41,371 bases of DNA from JAAYCB01 sp012744395 (lineage in GTDB: Bacteria > Planctomycetota > Planctomycetia > Pirellulales > Thermoguttaceae). The position numbers and the translations under genes are program-made. Below, one piece after another: positions 1 to 7,515 of the stretch. The notes beneath the pieces are model-generated. The model saw nothing but the letters and a program-made list of their open reading frames with translations, did not search any database and was not told where the DNA came from. The stretch spans positions 1 through 41,371 of the forward strand of contig JAQVNJ010000042.1 of NCBI GenBank assembly GCA_028703175.1. The letters run 5' to 3'. Position 1 is the first letter of the stretch; each line of letters opens with the position of its first letter.

Positions 1-119
1 GTAACCGTTCCCTCCAACGCGACAACATCGTAAGGCAGCTTGTCGCCACAGCCGGCGAGGAAAGCCGAGAAGCACACCAGGCATCCCAGCGTTAAACGAT
101 AATCGATTCTCGTCATCAT
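1..119 (-). CDS. Small lipoprotein, partial (3' end outside window)
   Basis: The reverse strand opens with ATG-ATG at 119/116 and reads 39 codons to the window edge. The N-terminus is a lipoprotein signal: basic start (MMTRIDYR), hydrophobic core and lipobox L-A-G-C, so the mature protein should be lipid-anchored at Cys24. Residues after the Cys (GDKLPYDVVALEGTV) resemble the start of the short lipoproteins that sit just downstream of DUF1559 genes in Planctomycetota; the ValAlaLeuGluGlyThrVal stretch fits the first strand of a carboxypeptidase-regulatory-like fold. It follows the DUF1559 tail at 250-909 on the same strand with a 130-base gap, which supports that pairing. The family assignment is an inference from a short N-terminus; the lipoprotein signal is seen directly. 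Confidence 0.75.
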   Translation of the reverse strand, partial: MMTRIDYRLTLGCLVCFSAFLAGCGDKLPYDVVALEGTV

Positions 120-249
120 TGCTTCCACTCAAAACGTGAGTTTGTGGTTCTTCGGCCAACAGCGGTCTCCTGCCCGGACTCGGACATCGCAACGCTGCTA
201 TTCTGCGGATTCGAGCCGCTGAACGAAAGAGTATGCGCGGCGCCAATTC

Positions 250-909
250 CTAGTTGGCGGTCGTCGTCTCATTTCCTCTGGGAGTGAACGTATTCAGCCA
301 GACCGTTATGTCGATCGTGTCGCTGACGAAGAACACGCTTCCGTCGGCCTTGGCCGCATTCACGCCGCCCGGATGAAAACTCCGCGCCGCCCGCATGACA
401 ACCGCCCAATCCGTGGACACCACATTCGGTGGATACGAAAGGAATCGCCTGGCGGGCAGGAGCAGCGAAGTGCAGGTTGCCGTGTGCGATTCCCGCAGGG
501 CCGCCCGAAAGCTCTGCTCTCGCGCAATCGACCACCACTCGCGGTCCGCCGAGAAAAACGCGAAATGCCGCAGTCCGCGTTCGTGAAGATGATCGGCCGC
601 CAGCCGCCCCACCAATTGTTCATCGACACTCACATCCGGCAGGTACTGCTTGCCGTCGCCGAGCAGCTCGACATACGGCTTCCCCAGACCGCGCAGGAAC
701 GCGCACGCCTTGGGATTGTGGGAGCGGACGATCATGCCGTCCCCCTCCCAACGGCCAAGTGTCTTCGGTAAACGGCCCAGAACCGCGTGATCTTCAAAGA
801 AGACGTGCCAATCGTCTGTCTCCGCGAGATACTGCGAAACGCCCTCCAGCATTCCGCGTCCATGCCCCCGCGAGGATTCGATCAGGAGAAGGACTCGTTT
901 CTTGGACAT
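250..909 (-). pseudogene. Chimeric ORF: truncated XylR-like regulator fused to DUF1559 C-terminus
   Basis: Starting at ATG 909 (MSKKRVLLLIESSRGHGRGM; upstream in-frame codons look non-coding), about the first 155 residues match the LacI/XylR-type sugar-binding domain of planctomycete AraC-family regulators (ESSRGHGRGMLEG, FEDHAVLGRLP, VSVDEQLVGRLAADHL). The normal protein is near 390 residues and ends in an AraC-type helix-turn-helix; both the second half of the binding domain and the DNA-binding domain are missing. The last 45-60 residues are instead the hallmark end of a DUF1559 pilin-like protein (ARSFHPGGVNAAKADGSVFF, then VSDTIDI). The junction falls near genomic 420-450 and keeps the frame. 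The product (219 aa) can neither bind DNA nor carry a pilin N-terminus, so I call it a pseudogene. An in-frame deletion between two neighbouring same-strand genes, or an assembly join, would explain it. The DUF1559-type lipoprotein follows downstream. Confidence 0.75.
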
Positions 910-971
910 GGGCCGCCTCGTGGGAGCAGAGGGAAGCGGGCAGCGTGGGTCCGTAAGCGTCTCAAAACCTT

Positions 972-2027
972 TCAACAACCGTGTTGGCGGCGCCAGAGCG
1001 CAAGGCGCTGGCGGACCTGGTCGGGCCGGGCGGCGCCGGTTGTGCCCAGTTGCTGGATCGTGATCGACGCCACGAGATTCCCCACCAGGGCGGCTTCGGG
1101 CAGGCTGGCGCCGCCGGCCAGCGCCGCCACAGCGCCGGCCGTGGCGCTGTCGCCGGCCCCGGTCGGATCGATCGGCCCCTCGACCCGCACGCCAGGCACC
1201 GCGATCGGTTCCGGGTCCGAGACGAGCATTCCCGCCGCCCCGCGGGTGATGCAGACCGGCGCGCCGGCGCCGCGGCGGAGCGCGGCCAGCGCCGCCAGCA
1301 GAAGCTCGCGGGCGACCGGTTCGCCCTGCAGAGGGTTGTCCTGCCCGATCGCTTCAAACTGGTTGGGCTTGATCGCGAGGCCGCGAAACTGCCGGATTCG
1401 CAGCCGGCTGTCGGCCCAGAAGATGACGCGGCGATTCCGCGCGGCCAGGGCGGCCAGGGCGGCGCGGACCGGGGAGGTCACCACGCCGCACTCGGCCTCT
1501 TCCACCTGGTCGGCGACGATCACCGCGTCGACATCGGCCACGACCGCTGCCAGCGAATCGGCAATCGACCGCTGCAAGGCTCGGCTCGTGGGGCGGCGGT
1601 TCTTCGTGTCGTAGCGGCTGTGCTCCCCCTCTAGGCCCGGCACGGTCCGGTCGCAAGGCTTCAGATAGGTCGGCGTCTGGCGATCGGCCACCCGGTGCAG
1701 GTGTCGCACGGAGCAGCCCAACTGCTCGAGATCGGCGACCAGCTCGAACCCCTCTCCGTCGTTGCCGCAGAAGCCGACGGCATGGATCGTTCGCACACCG
1801 AGCGCGGCGAGATTTCCGACAACCGTTCCGGCCGCGCCGGGGCTGTGCCGAACGGCCACGACCTGGTGAGCCGTCCGGCCGGTTTCGATGCTCACCTCGG
1901 CCAGCGAGGGATCGATGTCCAGATACTTGTCGAGGAAGAAATCGCCGACGATCGCGATCCGCAACCGGTCAAACTCCGCGAGAATCTCCGCCAATCGGTC
2001 GTCCTGCATCGTGGCGAAGGTCTTCAT
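972..2027 (-). CDS. PfkB-family sugar kinase (RfaE/HldE kinase-like)
   Basis: A 351-residue ribokinase-fold kinase expected to transfer phosphate from ATP to a sugar or sugar phosphate in the cytoplasm. Visible features are the N-terminal VGDFFLDKY strand typical of RfaE/HldE-like kinases, a Gly-rich segment (HSPGAAGTVVGNLAALG) equivalent to the GGAxNVA substrate-site motif, a KPNQFE motif, and the C-terminal anion-hole signature DPTGAGDS with the catalytic Asp near residue 293. There is no C-terminal nucleotidyltransferase domain, so it corresponds to the kinase half of HldE or to stand-alone HldA. The start at 2027 is chosen because its ATG overlaps the TGA of the upstream HAD gene (ATGA), implying translational coupling. 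Substrate is not decided by the sequence; a heptose phosphate is plausible but other sugars are possible. Confidence 0.88.
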   Translation of the reverse strand: MKTFATMQDDRLAEILAEFDRLRIAIVGDFFLDKYLDIDPSLAEVSIETGRTAHQVVAVRHSPGAAGTVVGNLAALGVRTIHAVGFCGNDGEGFELVADLEQLGCSVRHLHRVADRQTPTYLKPCDRTVPGLEGEHSRYDTKNRRPTSRALQRSIADSLAAVVADVDAVIVADQVEEAECGVVTSPVRAALAALAARNRRVIFWADSRLRIRQFRGLAIKPNQFEAIGQDNPLQGEPVARELLLAALAALRRGAGAPVCITRGAAGMLVSDPEPIAVPGVRVEGPIDPTGAGDSATAGAVAALAGGASLPEAALVGNLVASITIQQLGTTGAARPDQVRQRLALWRRQHGC

Positions 2028-2929
2028 GGCGCCAGACTCCCGTCGCAGCCGTAGAGATAGTCGACCAGCGCGGAGGCGTCGCGGTAGTCGGGGATCACCA
2101 TGTCGGCGCCGACGCCGACGAGCCGCTCGCGCTTCCACGGGTCGGGCTTGCCGCTGCGGCCGGCTTCGTCGCTGGCCACGGCCACGGCGGTGCCGCCCGA
2201 CGCCTTGATGTTCATGACCTCCACGTAGCCGTCGCCGAAGCCCACCAGGCGGCTGCCATCGACCCGGTTCTCGGCCAGAATCCGCGCGATGACCATGGCC
2301 TTCGAGAAGGTCTTGAAGTCGTCGACGGCGCCGTGGATCTCCGCACCGAAGTACTCGTCGAGGCCCAGCAGGGCCGCCTCCTCGCGGACATAGCGCTCGT
2401 CGGTTCCGCTCGCCAGGTAGAGCCGCGCGCCGCGGTCCCTGAGAGCCCCCAGCAGGTCGAGTGCATGGGGCACGAGCAGCTCCTGGCAAGAAATCCGTCC
2501 GCTGCGAAGCCCTTCCAGCCGCCCCTCGATCCGCTGCATCAGCAGGCCGTGATAGCGATGCTTGTATTGAAGGGGCGGCAGCGGCCGGCGGCCCCGCCGC
2601 GACACCTCCTCGGCCAGGCGGATCATCTGGTAGATCGTCTGCTTGCCGTTCAGTTCCATGACGAAGTCGAGGACCAGGCGGCGAAGCGCGTCGGCCGGCT
2701 CCTGCGTGCCGGTCTCCCGAAGGACGTCGACCATCATCGGCACCATCACTTCCGGCCAGCCCTCGCGGATCAGGCTCAACGTCCCGTCGAAATCAAACAA
2801 GATGTGTTCCGGGCGCAGGCTTCGGTCGCGCCGGCGAATCACCTCGATGCCGGTGCCGGGCAGGAAACCAAGCGTCTGGCCAGCCGTCACGGTGGGCCGA
2901 TAGTCGGATTCATGTGCGGGGCCGTTCAT
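2024..2929 (-). CDS. HAD-superfamily phosphatase-like protein
   Basis: A 301-residue haloacid-dehalogenase-fold protein. Motif I is FDFDGTL with nucleophile Asp46 and acid/base Asp48; a helical cap follows (about residues 60-190); motif II is the YLASGTDE Ser/Thr; the motif III Lys region is near DDFKTFSKA; motif IV reads GFGDGYVEV, where Asp is followed by Glu instead of the more usual GDxxxD. It should hydrolyse a phosphate ester, probably of the sugar product or substrate handled by the kinase whose ATG overlaps this gene's stop. The start at 2929 is preferred to upstream codons because the protein conserved-looking part begins soon after (MNGPAHESDY). Cap length and the kinase neighbour are compatible with a phosphoglycolate- or heptose-phosphate-phosphatase-like role, but the substrate is not determined. 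Confidence 0.85.
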   Translation of the reverse strand: MNGPAHESDYRPTVTAGQTLGFLPGTGIEVIRRRDRSLRPEHILFDFDGTLSLIREGWPEVMVPMMVDVLRETGTQEPADALRRLVLDFVMELNGKQTIYQMIRLAEEVSRRGRRPLPPLQYKHRYHGLLMQRIEGRLEGLRSGRISCQELLVPHALDLLGALRDRGARLYLASGTDERYVREEAALLGLDEYFGAEIHGAVDDFKTFSKAMVIARILAENRVDGSRLVGFGDGYVEVMNIKASGGTAVAVASDEAGRSGKPDPWKRERLVGVGADMVIPDYRDASALVDYLYGCDGSLAP

Positions 2930-3438
2930 GGCCACTCCCCAGGTTGTCTGCGGCGGTCTCGGACGCCCCACCTGAAATGGACTGGAAATGCCTCGACTCG
3001 CCAAGATGTCCCACACCCCGCCGGAGAAGGAACAAGCCCTCCGCCGACGCCCGTGCGGGCGCGACAAGAACGCTCCGGCGGCCGGGTCTTTCGCCAGGCT
3101 GCCTGCATCGGGCTCTCCATCCGGGTGCAGACCGCGACCGTGTCAAAAAAACCCTCAAGGTGCGAATTCCCGCAGTTCGCCGTTGCCCACCGAGGACCCG
3201 GCTCCGCCTGCTTCCGGCCGCTTGGAGATCGAGCCGCGCCCCTGCCCAAACGTCGAGCGCACCCCAGCCTGCGCCCATCAATGTTCCCCATTCCGGTCGG
3301 CATTGCAAGGCCTTGACTTCCCCACCGTTGACAAAACAATTTGGCAACACCGGGACGAACAAGCGGTGTTGCGAGTACCGAAACATGCGGCATCGCGCCG
3401 ATGTCGTGAGATTCAGAAAACTTGAAATGGAGTCTTGA
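2930..3438. other. Divergent intergenic region between HAD and Cys-rich genes
   Basis: About 500 bases between divergent start codons. No reading frame in it has a recognisable protein. It must hold promoters for both directions; a TTGACA hexamer occurs at 3328-3333 on the plus strand but without a good -10 at the normal distance. The only strong structure is the inverted repeat at 3344-3372. A Shine-Dalgarno GGAG at 3429-3432 precedes the Cys-rich ATG by 6 bases. Confidence 0.6.
3344..3372 (+). promoter_or_regulatory. Inverted repeat upstream of Cys-rich gene
   Basis: Perfect 9-base arms GCAACACCG (3344-3352) and CGGTGTTGC (3364-3372) separated by 11 bases, ending 66 bases before the ATG of the Cys-rich gene and 11 bases after a TTGACA hexamer. 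It could be an operator for a dimeric regulator or a hairpin in the 5' leader. There is no T-tract, so a terminator is unlikely. The role is inferred; only the symmetry is seen. Confidence 0.4.
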
Positions 3439-4035
3439 ATGATCCGCGCAACGTTACCCGTCGCTCTTGTGATTGTCCTGGCCGTCACCGCTGGCGCTCT
3501 TTTGGCGCAGTACAAAGTCCCCTCCGCCGACGCCCCGGCGACGGGACAACTGGCCGCGGCGAGTCCTTACGCCTCGGGTGGGTGCTGCTCGAAGGGCAAG
3601 GCCGGCGAGGCAGCCAACCTGTCGCTCGCTGCGTTAAGGACGGACAGCGAGCCGGCCGGCCGGGCTTCGGGCGGTTGTCCGCTCGTAGGCGCGACTGGAA
3701 AGGAATGCTCCGCCGTCAAGGCGGAGTGCTCGGCGGCCACGAAGGATTGTTCCGAAACGCGGAAAGAGTGCTCGAATGGGCAGTCCGCGTGCTCTGCCAA
3801 GACGGAGTGCTCCGGCAAACAGGCGGCCTCGTGTGTTGCGGCCGCGAAATGCAGCAGCCAAGAGGACTGCCCGGTGACGGGCAAGGAATGCTCGGGTGAT
3901 AAGGCGGTCTGCTGTTCGGAGAAGGACCGCTGTGCCGAGGCGGCTCTCTGCTGCGAGAGCGGCAAGGAGTGCTGCGTCAAGTCGGCGTGCTGCGGCGAAG
4001 ATTCAGAAGTCAAACTGGCCGCCGACAACGAGTAA
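3439..4035 (+). CDS. Secreted cysteine-rich protein with Cys heptads
   Basis: A 198-residue protein with a clear signal peptide (MIRATLPVALVIVLAVTAGA, likely cut after LLA at residue 23). The mature part has 22 cysteines. From residue 90 they recur nearly every seven residues: 90, 97, 104, 111, 118, then 124, 132, 138, then 144, 151, 158, 165, 172, 179, 185, with extra CC pairs at 49-50, 158-159, 171-172, 178-179 and 184-185. Most are followed by Ser and preceded by Glu/Asp/Lys (KECS, AECS, KDCS, TECS). Start is supported by GGAG six bases upstream and by the signal peptide. I do not recognise the family. An envelope role with disulfide cross-linking, or metal/thiol binding, fits the composition and export; planctomycete walls are historically described as cysteine-rich protein. 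It is a single-gene unit followed by a terminator at 4224-4261. Confidence 0.85.
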   Translation: MIRATLPVALVIVLAVTAGALLAQYKVPSADAPATGQLAAASPYASGGCCSKGKAGEAANLSLAALRTDSEPAGRASGGCPLVGATGKECSAVKAECSAATKDCSETRKECSNGQSACSAKTECSGKQAASCVAAAKCSSQEDCPVTGKECSGDKAVCCSEKDRCAEAALCCESGKECCVKSACCGEDSEVKLAADNE

Positions 4036-4070
4036 TTGGAGAAAGCGTATTTTCGGGTTGATTCCATTGG

Positions 4071-4109
4071 TCAGCCCAGGGTGTCGCGTGATCAGCCCAG
4101 GGTGTCGCG
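4071..4109. repeat. Two tandem copies of an 18-base repeat
   Basis: TCAGCCCAGGGTGTCGCG occurs at 4071-4088 and again at 4092-4109, separated by TGA; the second copy runs into CTTCGCAGCGCC, so TCGCG...CGC can fold back on itself. It lies in the 3' untranslated stretch of the Cys-rich gene. It looks like a fragment of a dispersed intergenic palindrome. Function unknown. Confidence 0.7.
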
Positions 4110-4223
4110 CTTCGCAGCGCCTTAAGGGTTGAGAGCGGCCTACACCTTTCGCGTTGCGGTGATCCGCCGGAACGATCCGCGACGCGCGTAAGTGACCAGG
4201 CCTTTTCGTCCCCTCCCGGTTGT

Positions 4224-4261
4224 GGCCGCACTGCAAACGGATTTTGCAGCGCGGCCTTTTT
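4224..4261 (+). terminator. Rho-independent terminator after Cys-rich gene
   Basis: The arm GGCCGC-A-CTGCAAA (4224-4237) pairs with TTTGCAG-C-GCGGCC (4243-4256), giving a 13-pair stem with one A/C mismatch and a 5-base loop, directly followed by TTTTT (4257-4261). This is a canonical intrinsic terminator on the plus strand, about 190 bases beyond the Cys-rich stop and 140 before the DNA methylase start, so the two genes are separately transcribed. Confidence 0.8.
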
Positions 4262-4363
4262 CTGCGCGCCAGGGCCAAGGGGACCGGGACTGGGCAAGCC
4301 AGAGCTGGGAGGTTAGGCTGGCACGATGAGCGAGCCCGCCGCGCGGGAGCGGGGCACTGCCCG

Positions 4364-4381
4364 GGCGGGAGCTTGGGAACG
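4364..4381. repeat. Half copy of dispersed GGTTCCCAAGCT palindrome
   Basis: The sequence GGCGGGAGCTTGGGAACG carries the 3' arm (AGCTTGGGAACG) of the palindrome seen complete at 39751-39776 and 41210-41235; the 5' arm is absent. It lies 20 bases before the preferred methylase start (4401) and inside the reading frame if the earlier ATG at 4326 is used, where it reads Ala-Gly-Ala-Trp-Glu, the same reading as in the glycosyltransferase copy. Confidence 0.6.
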
Positions 4382-4400
4382 AGGGCAAGAGAATGGGGGG

Positions 4401-6836
4401 ATGGAGAAGACCGTGGCGCGCGAAGGATTCCCAGCCGAGCCAGACGTGTTTTCCGCCTTCGCTCCTTGTGGCGACCTGTTCCGCACGGGCGTCGGGCTTC
4501 TCTACGAGCGGCTCGCCGGGCACGCCCACGCCGGCCCCAGGTTATCCCGGCCGGCAAACGCCGCGCTTGCCCGCTTGGCGTCGCGGCGCTGCTCGCCGGC
4601 GGTTGCCGAGGAGCCGGCCCGTTTTCTCCTCGCCGTCGAGACCTACTACGCCCTGATCGTCAAACTCGCGACCTTCCTGCTGCTCGTGCGGGACGGGCGA
4701 AAGTGTCCACCAGCAGTCTTCGGCGGGCGGGGATCGTGGCGGGACACGCTCCGCTGCATGGAGTCGGGTCAACTCGGCGCATCCCTCGGTGTACGGGGGT
4801 TTCCCGAGGCCCCACAATTCGCCTGGTATCTGGATGCCTGGGAGCACCGCCTGGACCGCTGGGCCGATGATGCGGTCGGCGCGCTGGCGACCGATCGGCT
4901 GGCCGGTTCCGCCGCCGATCCGGCTGCGGGCGCTGACCTGTTCGGTGGGCTCTATCAAGCGCTGCTGCCCAAGCAGGTCCGCCACGGCTTGGGGGAACAC
5001 TACACGCCGGCCTGGCTCGCCGACCATGTGCTCGACCGCGTCGGATTCGACGGCCGCAGCGCCGGGCGGATTCTCGATCCGACTTGCGGCTCGGGCATAT
5101 TCTTGCTGCGCGCGATTCGCCGGCTCCGAGATTGCGCAAGGCGCGCCGGCGGCTCCCCCCTCGACCTGATCACCGGTTTCGACGTCAACCCGCTGGCCGT
5201 CTTGACCACCAAGGCCAACTGCCTGCTGGCGGTTCGCGACCGGATTGCGGCGGGCGACGGGCCGGCGGCGGCCCCGGTGTTCTGCCGCGATGTGGTTCAA
5301 GGCGCGCAGCCGAATCGCTTATCAGGGTCTCTGCCGTTATGCAGATCGGAACCATCGGCGGATTCCTGCCGGTTCGACTACGTTGTGGGCAATCCCCCCT
5401 GGCTTTGCTGGGACCTGCTGGCGAGCGACGATCGCCGGAAGACGAAGCGTTTGTGGGAGGAATACGGCCTGTTTTCGCTCTCCGGCTCCGCTGCGCGTCA
5501 CGGCGGCGGAAAGAAGGACCTGGCAATGCTCGTGCTCTACGCCAGTGCCGATCAATTCTTGCGCGAGGGGGGCCGGCTGGGCATGGTTGTGACGCAGACC
5601 CTGTTCCAGACCCGCGGCGCCGGCGACGGATTCCGCCGATTCCGCTTGGGCGCGGACGGAGCGCCGTTGGCAGTCCTTCGCGTGGACGACATGGTAGACA
5701 TCCGGCCCTTTGCGACGGCGGCGAACTGGACGGCGACGATCGCCTTGGAGAAGGGCCGGGCAACCCGCTATCCGGTGCCCTACGTGCGATGGACGCGTCC
5801 GGAGGCGGCCGAGCGCGGAGACGCCCGCCCCGCTGGGAATCGTTTCCACAAACAGCGGCTGGCGGCGGAGCCGATCGATCCGGCGCGCCGTCAATCGCCT
5901 TGGTTCGTGCGGCCTGTCGACCTGGGCGTGCCGGTCGGCAGGCTCGTGGGACCGTCGGACTACACGGCCCACTTAGGCGCCAACACCGGCGGCGCCAACG
6001 GCGTCTACTGGGTGGAGGTGGCAGCTGGCGAGGGGGATGCCGTGTTGGTCGAGAATCTGTCCGGCCTTGGGAAGCAGGCCTATCCGACGATCCGCTCGAA
6101 CGTCGAGCCCGACTTGCTCCACCCGCTGATCCGTTGGGCGGACGTGAGCCGTTATCGGGCCGCGCCGTCCGCCTGCCTCCTGCTTGCGCAGGACCCGACC
6201 ACACGGCGGGGCATCGACGAGGAGACGATGCAGGAGAAGTATCCGCGGACTTACGCCTATTTGCGACGGTTCGAGCGGCAACTGCAGCGACGGGCCGCCT
6301 ACCGCCGATACCAGCGGGCGGCCCCGTTCTATTCGATGTACAACGTGGGCCGCTACACCGTTGCCGACCACAAGGTCGTTTGGCGGCGAATGGATCGCCG
6401 GATCCGCGCCGCCGCGGTCGGGCCGGCCGGCCTGGCCGGGCAGGGCAGCTTGGCCTGGCTGCCTGGCCGTGCGGTGGTTTGCCAAGAAACGTGCGTCCTG
6501 ATCGCGACAAGAAGCAAGGAAGAGGCCCACTATCTGGCGGCGCTCATGAACAGCGCGGTCGTCGATTTCCTCGTCGGCTCGCACAACGTCCGCGGCGGCA
6601 AGGGATTCGGGTCGCCGGGCATGCTCGAGTACTTGAACCTGAGGACTTATGATCGCGGAGACGCCGTGCATCGGCAGCTTGCCGCGCTGAGCCGCCTGGC
6701 GCACCGGGCAGCCAGCCTGAATCGCGATTTCGAGCAGATCCAAGCCCGCATCGACTCCGCCGCCGCCCGTCTCTACGGCCTCTGCCCGGCCGATGCGCGG
6801 GCGATCGCCTCGCTCGCCGGCAGGGCCGGCCGATAA
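4401..6836 (+). CDS. N6-adenine DNA methyltransferase (Eco57I/type IIG-like), orphan
   Basis: An 811-residue (from ATG 4401) class I SAM-dependent DNA methylase. Motif I is ILDPTCGSGIFLL (Asp226-Gly232), the SAM site; motif IV is VVGNPPW (Asn331-Pro-Pro-Trp), the catalytic motif of N6-adenine methylases. An N-terminal helical region (about 1-200) ends with LPKQVRHGLGEHYTPAWLA, the segment usually found just before motif I in such enzymes. The C-terminal half (about 480-790) looks like a TaqI-C-type target-recognition region. No PD-(D/E)xK nuclease motif was evident and no restriction or specificity gene is adjacent, so it may be a solitary methylase or part of an incomplete system. The start could be 4326 (836 aa), but that adds 25 residues made of palindrome sequence; ATG 4401 has a purine-rich run just before it. 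Its stop is 16 bases from the convergent zinc-ribbon gene. Confidence 0.85.
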   Translation: MEKTVAREGFPAEPDVFSAFAPCGDLFRTGVGLLYERLAGHAHAGPRLSRPANAALARLASRRCSPAVAEEPARFLLAVETYYALIVKLATFLLLVRDGRKCPPAVFGGRGSWRDTLRCMESGQLGASLGVRGFPEAPQFAWYLDAWEHRLDRWADDAVGALATDRLAGSAADPAAGADLFGGLYQALLPKQVRHGLGEHYTPAWLADHVLDRVGFDGRSAGRILDPTCGSGIFLLRAIRRLRDCARRAGGSPLDLITGFDVNPLAVLTTKANCLLAVRDRIAAGDGPAAAPVFCRDVVQGAQPNRLSGSLPLCRSEPSADSCRFDYVVGNPPWLCWDLLASDDRRKTKRLWEEYGLFSLSGSAARHGGGKKDLAMLVLYASADQFLREGGRLGMVVTQTLFQTRGAGDGFRRFRLGADGAPLAVLRVDDMVDIRPFATAANWTATIALEKGRATRYPVPYVRWTRPEAAERGDARPAGNRFHKQRLAAEPIDPARRQSPWFVRPVDLGVPVGRLVGPSDYTAHLGANTGGANGVYWVEVAAGEGDAVLVENLSGLGKQAYPTIRSNVEPDLLHPLIRWADVSRYRAAPSACLLLAQDPTTRRGIDEETMQEKYPRTYAYLRRFERQLQRRAAYRRYQRAAPFYSMYNVGRYTVADHKVVWRRMDRRIRAAAVGPAGLAGQGSLAWLPGRAVVCQETCVLIATRSKEEAHYLAALMNSAVVDFLVGSHNVRGGKGFGSPGMLEYLNLRTYDRGDAVHRQLAALSRLAHRAASLNRDFEQIQARIDSAAARLYGLCPADARAIASLAGRAGR

Positions 6837-6852
6837 TCGCCGCTTGCCGTCC

Positions 6853-7515
6853 TCAGACAATCCCCTGCGTGTGGATGTCCTCGTTGGAAAGGAACTCGAC
6901 CAGCTCTTCGCGCTTCCGCCAGACCTCGGGCATGAACGTGTCCTGGAGGTAGCGCCGGACCATCAGCTTCTGATCGCGGCTGATGCCCGAGGGACCGACA
7001 ATCTTGTCGAGAATCAGGTTGTCGCCCCGGGCGATGACCGGCAAGGCCCAGCGGGGAGCCAGTTCGTGGCATACAATGCCGCTGACGTACATTGACTCGG
7101 CCCCGCGCGTGATTCGCAGCTCGATCAGGCGGAATGTCCCTTGCTGGGGAATCTGTTCCGTGTTGCGTTTCGCGCTGATCAGCCCGCTCGGCGTCTTGAG
7201 CTGCCAGCCGGCGCCGTCGGCTTCCCAGACGGCAATGATCCGCTGCCGATCGCAAATCAGATACTTGTTGGGCGGCGCGAGTTCGTTGGGGGGGTTGGCG
7301 ACCGGCACGACCCGCGCGAGGCCCTCGGTCTCTTGAGGCGGTTCAACCGGGACAACCGGCGCGTCCTCGGCAGCATTCTCGGCCTCCGCCGCGGGGGCGG
7401 CCGGAGCCTGGATAAGCACATCGCCGCCGCACTTGGGGCACTTGCGCGTCTGGCCGATGAGTTTTTCCTTGGCGTTCAACTTGCTTTGGCAGCCAGGACA
7501 AGTGATTCGCAGCAT
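6853..7515 (-). CDS. Zinc-ribbon protein of unknown function
   Basis: A 220-residue protein. Residues 1-31 form a treble-clef-like zinc ribbon: Cys6-Pro-Gly-Cys9 and Cys26-Pro-Lys-Cys29-Gly-Gly, spaced as in planctomycete proteins that begin CPxCxxxL. An Ala/Pro/Glu-rich linker (about 36-90) leads to a mixed alpha/beta domain of about 125 residues (NKYLICDRQRIIAVWEADG to the end) that I do not recognise. No signal peptide or membrane helix, so cytoplasmic. The start at 7515 is chosen because the zinc ribbon begins at residue 4 there; the frame upstream has no domain-like sequence. It is convergent with the DNA methylase and has no same-strand partner. Confidence 0.8.
   Translation of the reverse strand: MLRITCPGCQSKLNAKEKLIGQTRKCPKCGGDVLIQAPAAPAAEAENAAEDAPVVPVEPPQETEGLARVVPVANPPNELAPPNKYLICDRQRIIAVWEADGAGWQLKTPSGLISAKRNTEQIPQQGTFRLIELRITRGAESMYVSGIVCHELAPRWALPVIARGDNLILDKIVGPSGISRDQKLMVRRYLQDTFMPEVWRKREELVEFLSNEDIHTQGIV

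Noticed and set aside
972..2027. Full HldE assignment for the PfkB kinase
   Set aside because: There is no nucleotidyltransferase domain and substrate residues cannot be verified, so no gene symbol was given.
3328..3352. Consensus promoter with TTGACA upstream of the Cys-rich gene
   Set aside because: The -35 hexamer is perfect but no -10-like hexamer lies 16-18 bases downstream, so I did not call it.
3567..4067. Minus-strand open frame opposite the Cys-rich gene
   Set aside because: The plus frame has a Shine-Dalgarno, signal peptide and a downstream terminator; the minus frame is a Glu/Ser/His-rich mirror of the repeats.
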